A DNA stretch of 64,000 bases from Tupaia tana (GCA_026018925.1 JAKSZU010000005.1:86879386-86943385); one strand, 5' to 3'. Numbered from the stretch's first letter, positions 23,290 through 33,530 are shown. Program-made: numbers and translations. Notes: a model not told the origin generated them from the letters alone.

Positions 23290-23551
23290 GGACCAGCAGT
23301 TAGTGAAATGGCTATGTTGCTGAACTTCCATGTAGTTGACCGTGGTTCGAGTCCTGGACCCAGTGGATTAAACTCATGCCAAGTGAGTGTGTATGTGTGC
23401 CCAAGATCCTGAGAGGAGAATGGAGGAGAAGGGATTGTGGCGTGGCCATCCCCCTGGGGGGTGATTTCTCGCTTTCTGTCTCTCTGTCTTTCTCTTTCTG
23501 GCTAGCGCACACGCCCTATAGCAAAAACCTCTCCAAAAAAAAAAAAAAAAA
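23290..23551 (+). mobile_element. t-SINE type A, young, perfect TSD
   Basis: A 19-nt TSD (23271-23289 and 23552-23570) is identical. Full length from GGGACCAGCAGTTAGTGAAATGG to CACGCCCTATAGCAAAAACC plus an A tail. Confidence 0.95.
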
Positions 23552-23684
23552 AAGAACAATTACTGTATTGATATGTATATTTCTTCTGTTTATTGAATTG
23601 CACTATGTTTCTTGAAAAATATGGACATAGATATGTGAAAACATTTTAATTATGTTTCAACATAAGTAATAATTTAAATAATTT

Positions 23685-23935
23685 TTGAATATTTGACAAG
23701 TGCCATTTACCATGCTAAGCATTTTAAATACATTATACATTTGTAACCATTAAATAAGAAAACAACCCAATAACAAAACCAGTTATTATTATTCTAATTT
23801 TATCACTACATATCATGAAGAATAAATAATTTTCTCAAATCCATAAAGAAATTAATTGGCAGAGCCAAGGCTACAATCCACATCTGCCTGCCTCAAATGT
23901 TCTGCTTTTAAATACTGCTTTAAATTGATGTTGAA
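23685..23935 (-). mobile_element. MIR, antisense
   Basis: Antisense MIR order is visible: TGCCATTTACCATGCTAAGC, TTAAATACATTATACATTTG, TTATTATTATTCTAATTTTATC, TTTTCTCAAATCCATAAAG, GGCAGAGCCAAGGCTACAATCC. Substitution load fits its age. Confidence 0.75.
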
Positions 23936-25062
23936 TTGTTTTCATCATCCTGCCTACATAATTATTTATTTCAAATTGCTACCACTTTGAAAAAAAGTTT
24001 TCATTTCATATAGATGAAAGTGATAGAATTGATGTGCTGCCAATAAGGATTAGGGCAAAAAGTATTTTCTCCCCAGGAATGTGTAAATTTATACTGCATT
24101 TCAGTTTCTGATCTGTCAGTGTTCTCTTTGTGATCAAGGACATACATTGGAAGTGGTCTGCCTTATGTTCTATCAAGGTTAATTATTCTGTCTATGGCTA
24201 TTGAACAGTGGAAAGATAACTACTCCAGAGATCAAACCCAAGATTTAATTTATGTTAACATCATGCTCTAGTCCATAGGAATTTTTTAGTATAAACACTT
24301 ACTAGAAATGAAGATATAGAGTGTTACTTCTAAAGGTAGTCTAATCTAATTCTATTTGAATTAGTTATTATGTCACTTAATAAAACAAGGTTAAATTGTG
24401 GAGCATATAAACACACAGCAATTTTCTCTCTAGGTTATCATTTTCTATATATCACCACCATACTCCATCATAATATTTTTTAAATGCCAGAAAGTTTCAT
24501 TTTGAAATTTTATATTACTTCTCTATCAAGGAAACTTAGGTACATTTTCAAAGCTCTTAACGTCTGAACTTGTTTAAATAAGTATATTTTACTGGAGACT
24601 GTAAGGTTGATTGAAAAAAAAAGTTATTTTTAGCGATTTAAATATTCATGAATTAAAATAAAAAGTTCAGTTTAATTGCTTTACACTCCATAGGGATTTT
24701 AATAATCTGTACAGTGCTCTGTATATTTCTGTATTAGATGAGAGAGTCATAAAGATAACAACATGAATACATCTTACTTTTGTATATCCAAATAATTCAC
24801 ATTTTTGCAAGAAAGTGTTTGTGCCACTAAACAGTCAATGAGATATAAAAGAGAACATTGAAGTTTCCCTTAATCTGTTAGAGAACTATCATACAGAAGG
24901 TTTTTTATTTTTATTGGAACCGCTCTGAAACACAAGTTTAATAGTTGACTAGCTATTGTATTAGATACTGTTTTTTTTTGTTTGAAATATCAAGAAATGT
25001 TCTTTGATTTAGTATCATTTTCTACTTTTGTACTTCTTTCCATTAGCCACCTTTTTGGGCTT
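23936..25062. other. No gene seen
   Basis: AT-rich, with no recognised repeat family and no frame longer than chance expectation. Confidence 0.5.
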
Positions 25063-25275
25063 CTAGAATTTACATGAAGTATTAATGTATTCTGTCATGA
25101 CTTGTCTGTCTCTTCCCACACTTGTCACTGTCTGATTAGGTGAAGAGATAACTTTGTCTTCTCCATTAGCTTCTAGAACACCATCAGATGCTCCTAGAAT
25201 AATCTGGTAGATTTCTGTCAATCTGTACAGTTCTACATTCAGCAGCTTGCCCCCAATTTTCCCTTTAACCACCTA
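25063..25275 (-). pseudogene. Coding-like fragment, unidentified
   Basis: A 69-codon minus-strand frame from ATG at about 25272 to TAG at 25063. Its composition is protein-like: mixed charged and hydrophobic residues, including GGKLLNVELYRLTEIYQIIL and NQTVTSVGRDRQV. It differs from the low-complexity frames elsewhere. No upstream exon, splice site or promoter is evident. It could be a retrocopy remnant, one old exon or chance; the parent gene is not recognised. Confidence 0.3.
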
Positions 25276-25871
25276 ACTCCATTTTCTTGTTCTCTGTATA
25301 GAATCTATCCTTTCAATAAAGGAATTACTTATTGCCTGAAAATGGCTCAGGTCTTAATAATTTAAAATCTTCCTTCTTTTCATCTAAAATTGAAACTTTG
25401 AAGCTAAGAAAAAGAAGCAAGATTCTTTTTTGAAAAACAAGACTCTATCTTTAATTCTTTTGAGAAAAGTAAAAGAGAAAGAGGAAATTCAGGGCAAATA
25501 ATCCATGATTTATTATAAAAACCATAAAAAAGATATCAATTATGAACATGATCTCTAATTAGAAACAAAGTTATATATCATAAAATATTTTTTTCTTTTT
25601 AAAATATATTCCCCACTTGTTTTTTCATCTAGTGATTATTTTTAAATTTAAAAAATAATATTTCCTTTCAGTTTTTTAAATGTTATTATAAACTACATTT
25701 AATAAAGATAAAATTAAACAGAATAATTAAATATGGTACAAATAAAATCACAGGAGCAGACCAGTAAGAATTTAGAATTTGTAAGGTTTTCTTGCTCAGG
25801 TTTATATATAACTTTGCTATAATCATCACAGTCAGTAGTTGAATCAAAGTAAAAAAAGTTTTACAAATAAT

Positions 25872-26110
25872 CTGTCCAGTAGATGACATAATGGTTATAT
25901 TGCTGGACTCCCACAGAGTTGATTGTGGTTCATGTCATGCCAGGCGTGTTTGTGTGCGTGCCCAAAATCCTAAGAGAAGAATGGAGGAGAAGGAATTGTG
26001 GTGTTGTCATCCCCACTGGGAGATGATTTCTCACTTTCTGTCTCTTTGTCTCTTTCTGTCTCTCTGGCAAGCGCACACACCCTATAGCAAAAATCTCTAA
26101 AAAAAAAAAA
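25872..26110 (+). mobile_element. t-SINE type A with TSD
   Basis: TSD aaagttttacaaataat (25855-25871) versus aaagttttgcaaataat (26111-26127). Lacks the segment around the CCGGACCCGGTGGC block after the B box. Ends CCTATAGCAAAAATCTC. Confidence 0.92.
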
Positions 26111-26132
26111 AAAGTTTTGCAAATAATACTTT

Positions 26133-26754
26133 TTTTATTTTTTATTTTTTTATTATCATCATAATCTTCTTTATATTACATTGGATTACATATAACTTTA
26201 CAGTGTATTACAATGCTTTTTCAAAAGGGAATGCCACATAATCTTCTTTATATTACATTGGATTACATATAACTTTACAGTGTATTACAATGCTTTTTCA
26301 AAAGGGAATGCCATGCATGTCAGTCAATACAGAGACATTAATCTCCTCGCTTCAACATTCAATATCTTTTCTATGTTTTCCCCAAACATTATTATTATTA
26401 TTCTAATTATTTTTTAAAACAGTCAATCACTATTTGTCATTTTGCTTGTAAAAAGACTGTGCCCATCATGAAACACTTCTCAGACCAATCCAGTTGAGAA
26501 TACTATACATGTCATTATCTACAATTAATAAGCCATATCTGTTTCTCACTAAAGTCCTGCCTCTCTATTTGTTCTCTTGCTATTTTTCTCTATCCTCTTC
26601 TCTTCACCTCCCCCATTCCACACTGTCCTATTCTCATTATGTACCTTCACTGCTTTTATATCCTCCAATTTTTTGCTCTCTACCATAGAGTGCTGATAGT
26701 TGGTATATATTGAGTGGATACATACAATATCTTTCTTTCATAGCCTGGCTTACA
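26133..26754 (-). mobile_element. Young L1 3' end, antisense, with TSD
   Basis: Bounded by caaataatacttt at 26120-26132 and 26755-26767. The left repeat overlaps the SINE's right TSD. Internal landmarks: CCAATCCAGTTGAGAATAC, TTGGTATATATTGAGTGGATAC and CATAGCCTGGC. A T-rich antisense tail is at the low-coordinate end. Severely 5'-truncated, and it contains the 77-bp tandem duplication. Confidence 0.85.
26160..26313. repeat. 77-bp perfect tandem duplication
   Basis: Unit 26160-26236 is repeated without any difference at 26237-26313, inside the antisense L1 3' end. Perfect identity implies a very recent duplication or an assembly artefact. Confidence 0.95.
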
Positions 26755-26767
26755 CAAATAATACTTT

Positions 26768-27182
26768 CTAAATAGACTTTATGATCAAAATACAAACGCA
26801 AAACTTTCTAATATGCATTTGAAATAATTATTTGAAAACTAAAAACTTATTTTCTGAAGACATGATTCTATTTAGTGGATTAAATTATTAACATAATGTA
26901 AACAAAAATTTAAATAATTTTCTACATGTATTATAAGAGTATAAAATGATTTTAATGTAACTGATAATTTTATGTGATTAATAAGCTTGTGAATAATTTC
27001 TCATATAGGTAGACATACTGTAATAATAGTTTTGTACAGTGTGTTTGAACTTATGAGAGAATTATATAAGGTTTAGAAAATATGTACTTTCATAATCTAT
27101 ATGAATTTTATGTTTATGCCAAGAATTTTCTAATTTAACTCAAATATCAGTATAATAATCTATAGTTAGAAAAATATGAATA
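26768..27182. other. No gene seen
   Basis: Very AT-rich sequence, nothing recognised. Confidence 0.5.
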
Positions 27183-27428
27183 GGGGGCCTGCAGAGCTGG
27201 ATTCTCACATGAGTGATTTTGATTTGCATCCCAGACCCTATGACTTGAAACTCACACTGGGCACGTGTGTGTGCATTCCCAAAATCTCAGGAGGAGAATG
27301 GAGGAAAAAGAATTGTAGCATGGCCATGCCCCCAGGGAGTGATTTTTCTCCCTATCACTGTTTCTTTCCCAAAAGCACACATATCCTATGGCAAACACGT
27401 GCACACAATAAATAAATAAATAAATAAG
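27183..27428 (+). mobile_element. t-SINE type A, diverged head
   Basis: GGGCCTGCAGAGCTGGATTC lacks the A-box stretch. The rest is typical: CATCCCAGACCCTATGAC, CACACTGGGCACGTGTGTG, ATCTCAGGAGGAGAATGG, and an (AAAT)n tail. Confidence 0.82.
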
Positions 27429-27668
27429 AAACAGAGAAACATATGGTCTGTATCTTGAGTTACTTACATGCTGGAGAAATATTTTTATTTTAATTCTGCC
27501 ATAGCATTGACTCTATTTCCTCAGCTTCCATGAGATACAGAATATGATTTCATGAGAACAAAGTACCTTTGGCATAAGGGTGAATTGCTACTGTTCATCA
27601 TGTTTGGCATAGAAGTTAAGGGAAGAGAATATGTTTTATGGCAGAATTAATACACAAATATTTCTACT

Positions 27669-27913
27669 GGGCTGGCCCTGGAGGATAGTGGCTAAGGGAG
27701 CCAGATTCCACATGGCTTACCACTCTGTTCAAGTACTGGCCCCAGCAGCATGTAAAACCCCGAGCACATGTGCATACATCCTTCAAATCCTGGCACATTG
27801 AGAAATGAAGGAGAAGGAATTGACGTATGATATTACCCCATTGGGGAGTTCTTTCTTCCTCTCTCTCTGAAGAGTGCGTTGTACCCTGTGGCAATTCAAA
27901 AAGTAAAAGAGAA
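27669..27913 (+). mobile_element. t-SINE type A, diverged
   Basis: GGGCTGGCCCTGGAGGATAG, GTTCAAGTACTGGCCCCAGC, ATCCTGGCACATTGAG, a CT tract and CCCTGTGGCAATT. A distinct older subfamily with several private changes. Confidence 0.78.
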
Positions 27914-28017
27914 AATAAATATTTTTCCAATAGACTGATTCATTCAAAATACAGATCATGTTATTTTCACACTTATATACACTTTAGTGTGTACAGCGAC
28001 ATGTTAAGTATTCAGTA

Positions 28018-28195
28018 ATGCTAATAATAGCTAACATTTACCAGTAGTGCCTTGAATACATATTATTTTATATTTTTGAAAGATATGTCTAAGTTTTTAC
28101 TAATACATTCTATTTAACATAGAATAAATCAAGCTGTTTCTTAGCGCAAGGTTACACTCCAAAAAAGTGGTAGAATTGAAATCAAATGTGAATTT
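28018..28195 (-). mobile_element. MIR, antisense
   Basis: CTAATAATAGCTAACATTTACC is the antisense 3' portion of MIR. It is followed by degraded core sequence ending GGTAGAATTGAAATCAAATG. Confidence 0.6.
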
Positions 28196-28257
28196 TTTTA
28201 TTCAAATGTCTTTATTTTTATTTTTTGGGAGGGGAAGGAATCAGCATTCTATTTTAC

Positions 28258-28478
28258 TGATTATCATTATTATTATTTATAGAGTCTTGATATGTTGCCC
28301 AGGCCAGCCTTAAGCTCAAGATGCACCTGTCTGAGGCTCATGAGTGTCTGGCTTACAGCTGCATATACCACTGCATACCCTGCCTATGTGGAGAACCAGA
28401 GAATCCAGGCTTCACTGTAGTCCCAACCTGTGGACTGAGAAGCACAGCATCTTAGTCCATATATCACTATGGTTGGGC
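28258..28478 (-). mobile_element. tRNA-like / 7SL-like chimeric SINE
   Basis: Read on the minus strand, a tRNA-SINE-like head (28385-28478, starting GGCCCAACCATAGTG) is joined to about 105 nt resembling a 7SL/FLAM monomer (28281-28384). Matching landmarks in order: GGGTATGCAGTGG, CTGTAAGCCAGACACT, TGAGCCTCAGACAGG, TTGAGC and GGCCTGGGCAACATATCAAG. The tail is AT-rich. Flanks cattctattttac (28245) and cattcttattttat (28479) make a plausible TSD around the whole unit, arguing for one retroposed chimera. Confidence 0.65.
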
Positions 28479-28501
28479 CATTCTTATTTTATCTTTTAAA
28501 A

Positions 28502-28665
28502 AAAATTATTTATTTATTTCCATTAGTTGTTATTATTTTTTTAATTTGACCAGAGAGAGAGAGAGAAAGTGAAAGTGAGAAAGCAAGTCTTCAGGTATAA
28601 GACTAGAACAGTGGTCAGCCATGTGGGAATCCAGAGGCTTTAACCACCATGCCACCTGCTAGCCC
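28502..28665 (-). mobile_element. t-SINE type B, antisense
   Basis: TTTAATTTGACCAGAGAGAG, GTGAGAAAGCAAG, a GGTCAGCCATGTGGGAATCC head and CCACCTGCTAGCCC. Lies 24 nt from the chimeric SINE, in the same orientation. Confidence 0.85.
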
Positions 28666-28930
28666 TTTTATTTTATTTTTAAATCAACACAATAACTATA
28701 CATACGTAATGATTAAATATACATAATTATTAGGTACAATTATTATACATAATAATTGGATGGGGTACATGAATACAATGTGTAAAGATGAAATCATAGT
28801 AATTAGCATATCTATCACCTCAAACATTTACTGTTACTTTGTGTTGGAAATATGACAGGTTTTTTTTATTTTTTCTACTTAAAACTATTTCTAAATAAAA
28901 TTCTGTATTTCAAGAAAAAAATAAAATCTC
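28666..28930 (-). mobile_element. Old L1 3' UTR fragment, antisense
   Basis: GGATGGGGTACATGAATACAATG, TAGCATATCTATCACCTC and AAACATTTACTGTTACTTTG match the antisense L1PB/L1MA-type 3' UTR as remembered. Confidence 0.6.
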
Positions 28931-29239
28931 TCCTAGCCATCTTGAAATATGCAATAATTTCTTGTGAATAATGGGCACCCACATGTCATAGAACACTAGA
29001 CTTATTTCTCTTATCTGGTCAATATAGAGCGGGGTGGACACAGGAAGACACTAGTTAATGGTTTGGTGTATTTACGTTCTCCAGCAAATCAAGGTTCTGT
29101 CCATTTGGTTTCTCTCTTTCTTCATATAGGCCATGCCACCCTAATTACTATACATTCAACTCAATTGATTCTTACATTTTAATGGACTTTCTCACCCTAA
29201 TTTTAAAAACTTATAATTTTAAAAAAAGCTTATATATCT

Positions 29240-29488
29240 GGGGTCAGCCAGTGGTATGGTGGGTAAGGCAGCTGGATCCCACATACATCACCAACTGCCT
29301 ACTCAAGTCCTGTACTTGGTGATTTGAAAAACATGCCAGGTGTTTGTACGTGCATGTGTGCCCAGAATCCTGAGAGGAGAATGGGTAAGCGATTGTGGTG
29401 AGAGGTGCTTTCTCACCCTCTTTCTCTCTCTCTCTCTCTCTCTCTAGTGAGTGTGTCTGCCCTCTGTCAAATTAAAAAAAAAAAAAAA
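29240..29488 (+). mobile_element. t-SINE type A, diverged
   Basis: GGGGTCAGCCAGTGGTATGG, GCTGGATCCCACATACATC, a degraded B box (CTCAAGTCCTGTAC), CCAGAATCCTGAGAGGAG, a (TC)n run and an A tail. Confidence 0.85.
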
Positions 29489-29740
29489 GTTCAATTACTT
29501 GTTTCTTTTCACGAGACATAGATACATAGAAAAAGAGAAGAGATGGACACTCTGTACAAGATCTCATACTATGATCCGTTTCTTGCCAGCTTTTTGAGCC
29601 AGCTAGATCATTGGGATGTGCAGCTACTTGTCACAGGTTGTCTAGATAACCAAGCCCTGATTTTTCCAATAATTGTTCTCTGACATTGTACAGCCCTGAA
29701 CTATCTCTGTACCATTCCTGAGTAGACCAAACCCTTACAA

Positions 29741-29776
29741 TTTTATTTTTTTAAGTGTGTGCTTGCCAGTGAGAGC

Positions 29777-29836
<60 letters not shown>

Positions 29837-29977
29837 AGGAGAGAGAGAGAAGAGAAGAGAGAAATCAATTCTAATGGGGCATGGCCATGTCATAATTCTC
29901 CTTCCTACATTTCTCCATCCTGTCAGGATTTTTGGATTTGAGGGTATGCTCAAACACTTGTCCCATGTTATTTTTTT
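29741..29977 (-). mobile_element. Outer t-SINE, 3' part, with GA expansion
   Basis: GTGTGTGCTTGCCAGTGAG then (GA)n at about 29781-29837 (expanded CT tract), GGGGCATGGCCATG and CATCCTGTCAGGATTTTTG. Interrupted by a young copy. Its head resumes at 30244. Confidence 0.82.
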
Positions 29978-30243
29978 GGTTTTTTTTTTGGAGAGGTTTT
30001 TGCTATAGGGCGCGTGCGCTCGCCAAACAGGCAGAGAGAGACAGAGAGACAGAAAGCGAGAAATCACCCCCCAGGGGGGATGGTCACGCCGCAATCCCTT
30101 CTCCTCCATTCTCCTCTCGGGATCTTGGGCACGCATGCACACGCGCCCTGCGTGAGTTTTTAAGCCACCGGGTCCGGGACGTGAACTGCGGTTGACTACA
30201 TCGGAGTCCAGCGACATAGCCATTACGCTAACTGCTGGTTCCC
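29978..30243 (-). mobile_element. Inner young t-SINE type A, antisense, nested
   Basis: CpG-rich and nearly full length: GAGAGGTTTTTGCTATAGGG, GCGTGCGCTCGCCAAAC, CACCGGGTCCGGGACGTG, and a head ending CGCTAACTGCTGGTTCCC. One of the youngest-looking copies. Confidence 0.9.
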
Positions 30244-30355
30244 GCCCCCTGTTTTTTTCTTCTTCTTTTTTTTTTTTTTTTTTGCACCAAGGACTAGGAT
30301 CAGACCATGACTATGGTCATTTATATGGGAACTGGCTTTCCCTAACCACTAGTCT
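30244..30355 (-). mobile_element. Outer t-SINE, head part
   Basis: GGACTAGGATCAGACCATGAC and GGTCATTTATATGGGAACTGG, then CCTAACCACTAGTCTG, are the reversed B-box-to-start head of the older host SINE. Confidence 0.7.
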
Positions 30356-30821
30356 GAAGGGGCTGTACATAATGTATAAGAGTTCCTACCTCCATGACAC
30401 CATGACATTGGCCCAAATTGCTCCAGCCCCCATTAGAAAGTTCAGAGACCTGAGAATAAAGGTGATTTGACAATGTAAATATGCAAAAAGTATGACTGAC
30501 CCAGGGGCCTGAATCCTTGATTGCAGTTCCTTTCAGAGATCTCAGTGCACTATGGTCCAAGTTTGGTATGGGAAGACAGATTGCCCCATGTGAGGGAAAG
30601 ACTTTGTAATAGCTGTCATTGAACCTGGAAGAACACACATTGATTTTTAACCAGTTCACATTGTAATACCCACCTCATCAATTGTGGGAATCATTGTGGA
30701 GAATCACTATTTTTTCTAAAGAAGAATGTGGTTGCCCTCTTGCTTTAGAAGCTACTCTAAATACTTTAAAAGATGGATCATGTCTGAAGCCTTAAAAATT
30801 AAAGAAAAGACAGGAGTGGTC
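30356..30821. other. No gene seen
   Basis: Moderately complex sequence with overlapping short ORFs on both strands (about 30192-30659). None is recognised as protein. Confidence 0.45.
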
Positions 30822-31045
30822 AAGCACCGCTCAAGAGCAGCGTCACCACAGTTGGGATCGCTGACCTCGACAGCCTGAAGCACATCAGGCAAGCAGCGGT
30901 GCTCAGTAGCTTCCGGGCTGAAAGACTGAAGGAAAGAGATGCTGTCTTGACCAGATGCTGTGGAAGAAGCTCATCTCTCTCTTTGCCCCGTCACCCGTGC
31001 ACGCTAATTTTCTAATATGAACAAAATAAAAAATAAAAAAAGAAG
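30822..31045 (+). pseudogene. Possible processed-retrocopy remnant, unidentified
   Basis: About 200 nt with several CpGs (CACCGCTC, GATCGCTGACCTCGAC, AGCAGCGGTG, CCCGTCACCCGTGCACGC) in a CpG-poor background. It ends in CTAATTTTCTAATATGAAC, then AAATAAAAAATAAAAAAAG like a poly(A) tail. Frame +1 from AGCAGCGTC stays open for about 57 codons to a TAG/TAA. No parent gene is recognised and no clear TSD is seen. Confidence 0.3.
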
Positions 31046-32096
31046 GGCAAATAAATAGAAAGCTGAAAATATCAAGTAAATGGCATGTATTTATGTTCAT
31101 GAATGCAAAGGTGTCTCAGTGCTATGGAAAATCTAGGACTCAGTACTTGAGGAAATCTAGGACTCACAGTTACTGAGGAAAAAGATGATAAGAGGAGGGA
31201 AAGGTAATATCTAAAAAAGTGGTTTAGGAATTCTGCTTCGTAGCATTATTAAGATTATCTAATAAATTACTTTGAGTTAATCTTAGGACAAAAAGAAGCA
31301 TGCTATTGATATGTAAGGCACATTTTGTTTCAAGGATAGGTGATAGAGAATTTGAAAAAGCTTTTGTAATGATAAAAATTAATTCCAAATCACAAATGTT
31401 AAAAAAAAACAAAACATAGTTTAGGGTTGTTTTCTCTCCTCTGATAACGTCATGAAATCCAGAGGAAATTAATTAAACACGAGTTCAATTGCTTATTGCT
31501 TATGTATAGTCTCTAGGGCATTTTATACTTGAGTAATAGTTGGAGAATAATTCTTCCAGACAGAACATTCCTACAGAATGAGAATAATTGTAAATGCTTG
31601 CTATGTATGCATGTGTATAATTACTTATGCTGATTCCAATACCTCCACAGCTGGAACGACTGAAACAAGGACCAGGGGAGTTTCTGGCTCCTACTGTAGG
31701 GATGTTGGCTCCAGGAGAAATATGCCAACAAGGCTGCCGGGGTATCCTTTGAGGCAAGCCCAAGCAAATTTAAATGGTAAACTCTTCTTTGGGGGAATGG
31801 GGACTGGAAATAGCCTGCAACAGATATTATGGTTTTTATTCCACTTTGGAGGACATAGCCACCTGAATCAGACTGTTACCTAGGTGAGTGGCCCAGGATT
31901 TGGGAAGCTGCTTGTCTTCCCTGGGGAATCGTTACTGACAGATGTTACCAGGTTGCAGAGAAAAAGGCAACCAGAAATGAAATGAGCCGGAGGGATTTTT
32001 CAAAATAATATTACCACAGAAATTCAGGGTAGAGTCTGAATTAATTTTTATGATATTTATAATAATTGAAACAATGCATTTAGCTTTGCACTCATT
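31046..32096. other. No gene confirmed
   Basis: 31640-31960 is more GC-rich than its surroundings. It contains a 101-codon frame (31578-31883) ending beside a consensus-like donor (CTAGGTGAGTGG). No acceptor or homologous protein is recognised, so no exon is called. Confidence 0.4.
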
Positions 32097-32110
32097 GAAA
32101 CATTAATGTA

Positions 32111-32309
32111 CTTCCTCAGAAGGACATTTAGAAGAAAAATAGAGAGGTAAAGCATTAATGGGACAAAGAAATGTGGTATTATCTGTTGAACATAATTTTA
32201 TAGTTTATCAACTGATTAGAGAGAAATGTTCACATGTTGGAATATTCACTTTGTAAGCTAAATAATGTGATGAAAGAATAAAAAGAAAATGAAATTAAAA
32301 AATAAAAAA
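32111..32309 (+). mobile_element. Very short L1 3' end with TSD
   Basis: TSD gaaacattaatgta at 32097-32110 and 32310-32323. The body matches the 3' UTR of the copies at 45.9 and 51.6 kb (AATAGAGAGGTAAAGC, GAATATTCACTTTGTAAGC, TAATGTGATGAAAGAATAAAA). About 200 nt long, strongly 5'-truncated, with an A-rich tail. Confidence 0.8.
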
Positions 32310-32323
32310 GAAACATTAATGTA

Positions 32324-32898
32324 TATGGAAGTCATTAAAATCTATGCTTTATGAGATAAGTGGTTTTAAAATATTATAACATAGCTGGTATTTTGTTGGA
32401 CGGTCAATTGCTACATGTTGTGCAAGGGATCTTTCTGCAGTGGTCTGAAGAGCTATGCTTCCAACAAATTTAGTCTTAGGTCAACCTTATGAATAACTTC
32501 AAGAGGTGAACACTGATATTTTATAGATTTATATACTCCCATGCCCTTGGGTACTTTTGTCAAGAGTCTCAACCCTATTCTCTAGCTCTACAGAGATGGA
32601 TATACATGTGCTTGCAGCCATTCTTTTAATTTTATCCCAAAACATTGCATATAGTGTAATTTCATCTTTTTTTCTGTCTTTGGCTTTCTTTCTGTTATCT
32701 AGTTTACTATGTGTAAACAGTTGACTTTACTTAATTTCGAATGTTGAATTCTGTATTTTAAAATCTTATGTATACAAGGTTAGTGTGCATGAGATATAAT
32801 GGAACAATGTGAAGTAGGATGTATAAAGAGGAGTCTTCAGAAAGCTTATGAAAATGCACATTATAAAAAAGAACTATGCACTGACTTCAAATACTTTT
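32324..32898. other. No gene seen
   Basis: Ordinary AT-rich sequence. Confidence 0.5.
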
Positions 32899-33154
32899 TG
32901 TTTTAGTTTTTATTTAGGTTTTGCCATAAGGTATGTGCATTCATCAAAGAGAAATAGAGAGAAGGATAGTGAGAAAATACCTCTTAAAAAGGATAGCGAT
33001 GTCATAATCCCTTTTCTGCCGTTCTCTTCTTAGAATTTTGGGCACACATGCACACACGCCTGGTATAATTTTTAAGCAGATGGTTCTGGGACTTGAACCA
33101 TACTCAATCATGTGAGAGTCCAGGGCCTTGACCACTACACTTCCTGCTGGCCCT
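32899..33154 (-). mobile_element. t-SINE type A, antisense, diverged
   Basis: GGTTTTGCCATAAGGTATGTG, AGAATTTTGGGCACACATGC, GGTTCTGGGACTTGAACC, and a head ending CCTGCTGGCCC. Flanks aaatacttttt and aaaaacttttt may be a degraded TSD. Confidence 0.8.
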
Positions 33155-33251
33155 AAAAACTTTTTTTTTTTGCATATGAAATATTAGCTTAATTAATTGG
33201 ACAGCAAGGTTATAATGATGTGGGTGAGGTGATTTAGAATTGGCTTAGGGT

Positions 33252-33530
33252 GGGACCAGCAGATGGCATAATGGTTATGCCTCTAGACTCTCATGTAGTT
33301 GACCACTGTTCAAGTCCTGGACCCAGTGGTTTAAAACTCATGATGGGTACATGTTTGTGCTCAAGATCCCGAGAGAAGAATGGAAGAGAAGGAACTGCAG
33401 CATGGCCATCCCCTCTGAATGATGATTTCTCACGTTTTTTTCCCTCTCTCTCTGGTGAGTACACTTGCCCTACAACCCTATGACAAAATATTTCTCTCTT
33501 AAACACATACACACACACACACACACAAAC
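33252..33530 (+). mobile_element. t-SINE type A with CA-rich tail
   Basis: GGGACCAGCAGATGGCATAATGG, GTTCAAGTCCTGGACCCAG, CAAGATCCCGAGAGAAG, CCCTACAACCCTATGAC, then an ACACAC-rich tail (33504-33530). Confidence 0.88.

Noticed and set aside
29735..30223. 162-codon minus-strand ORF
   Set aside because: Composed of two nested SINEs and the GA run; repeat-derived.
31578..31883. 101-codon plus-strand frame next to a donor-like CTAGGTGAGT
   Set aside because: No acceptor, no recognised protein, and a single donor-like site occurs often by chance.
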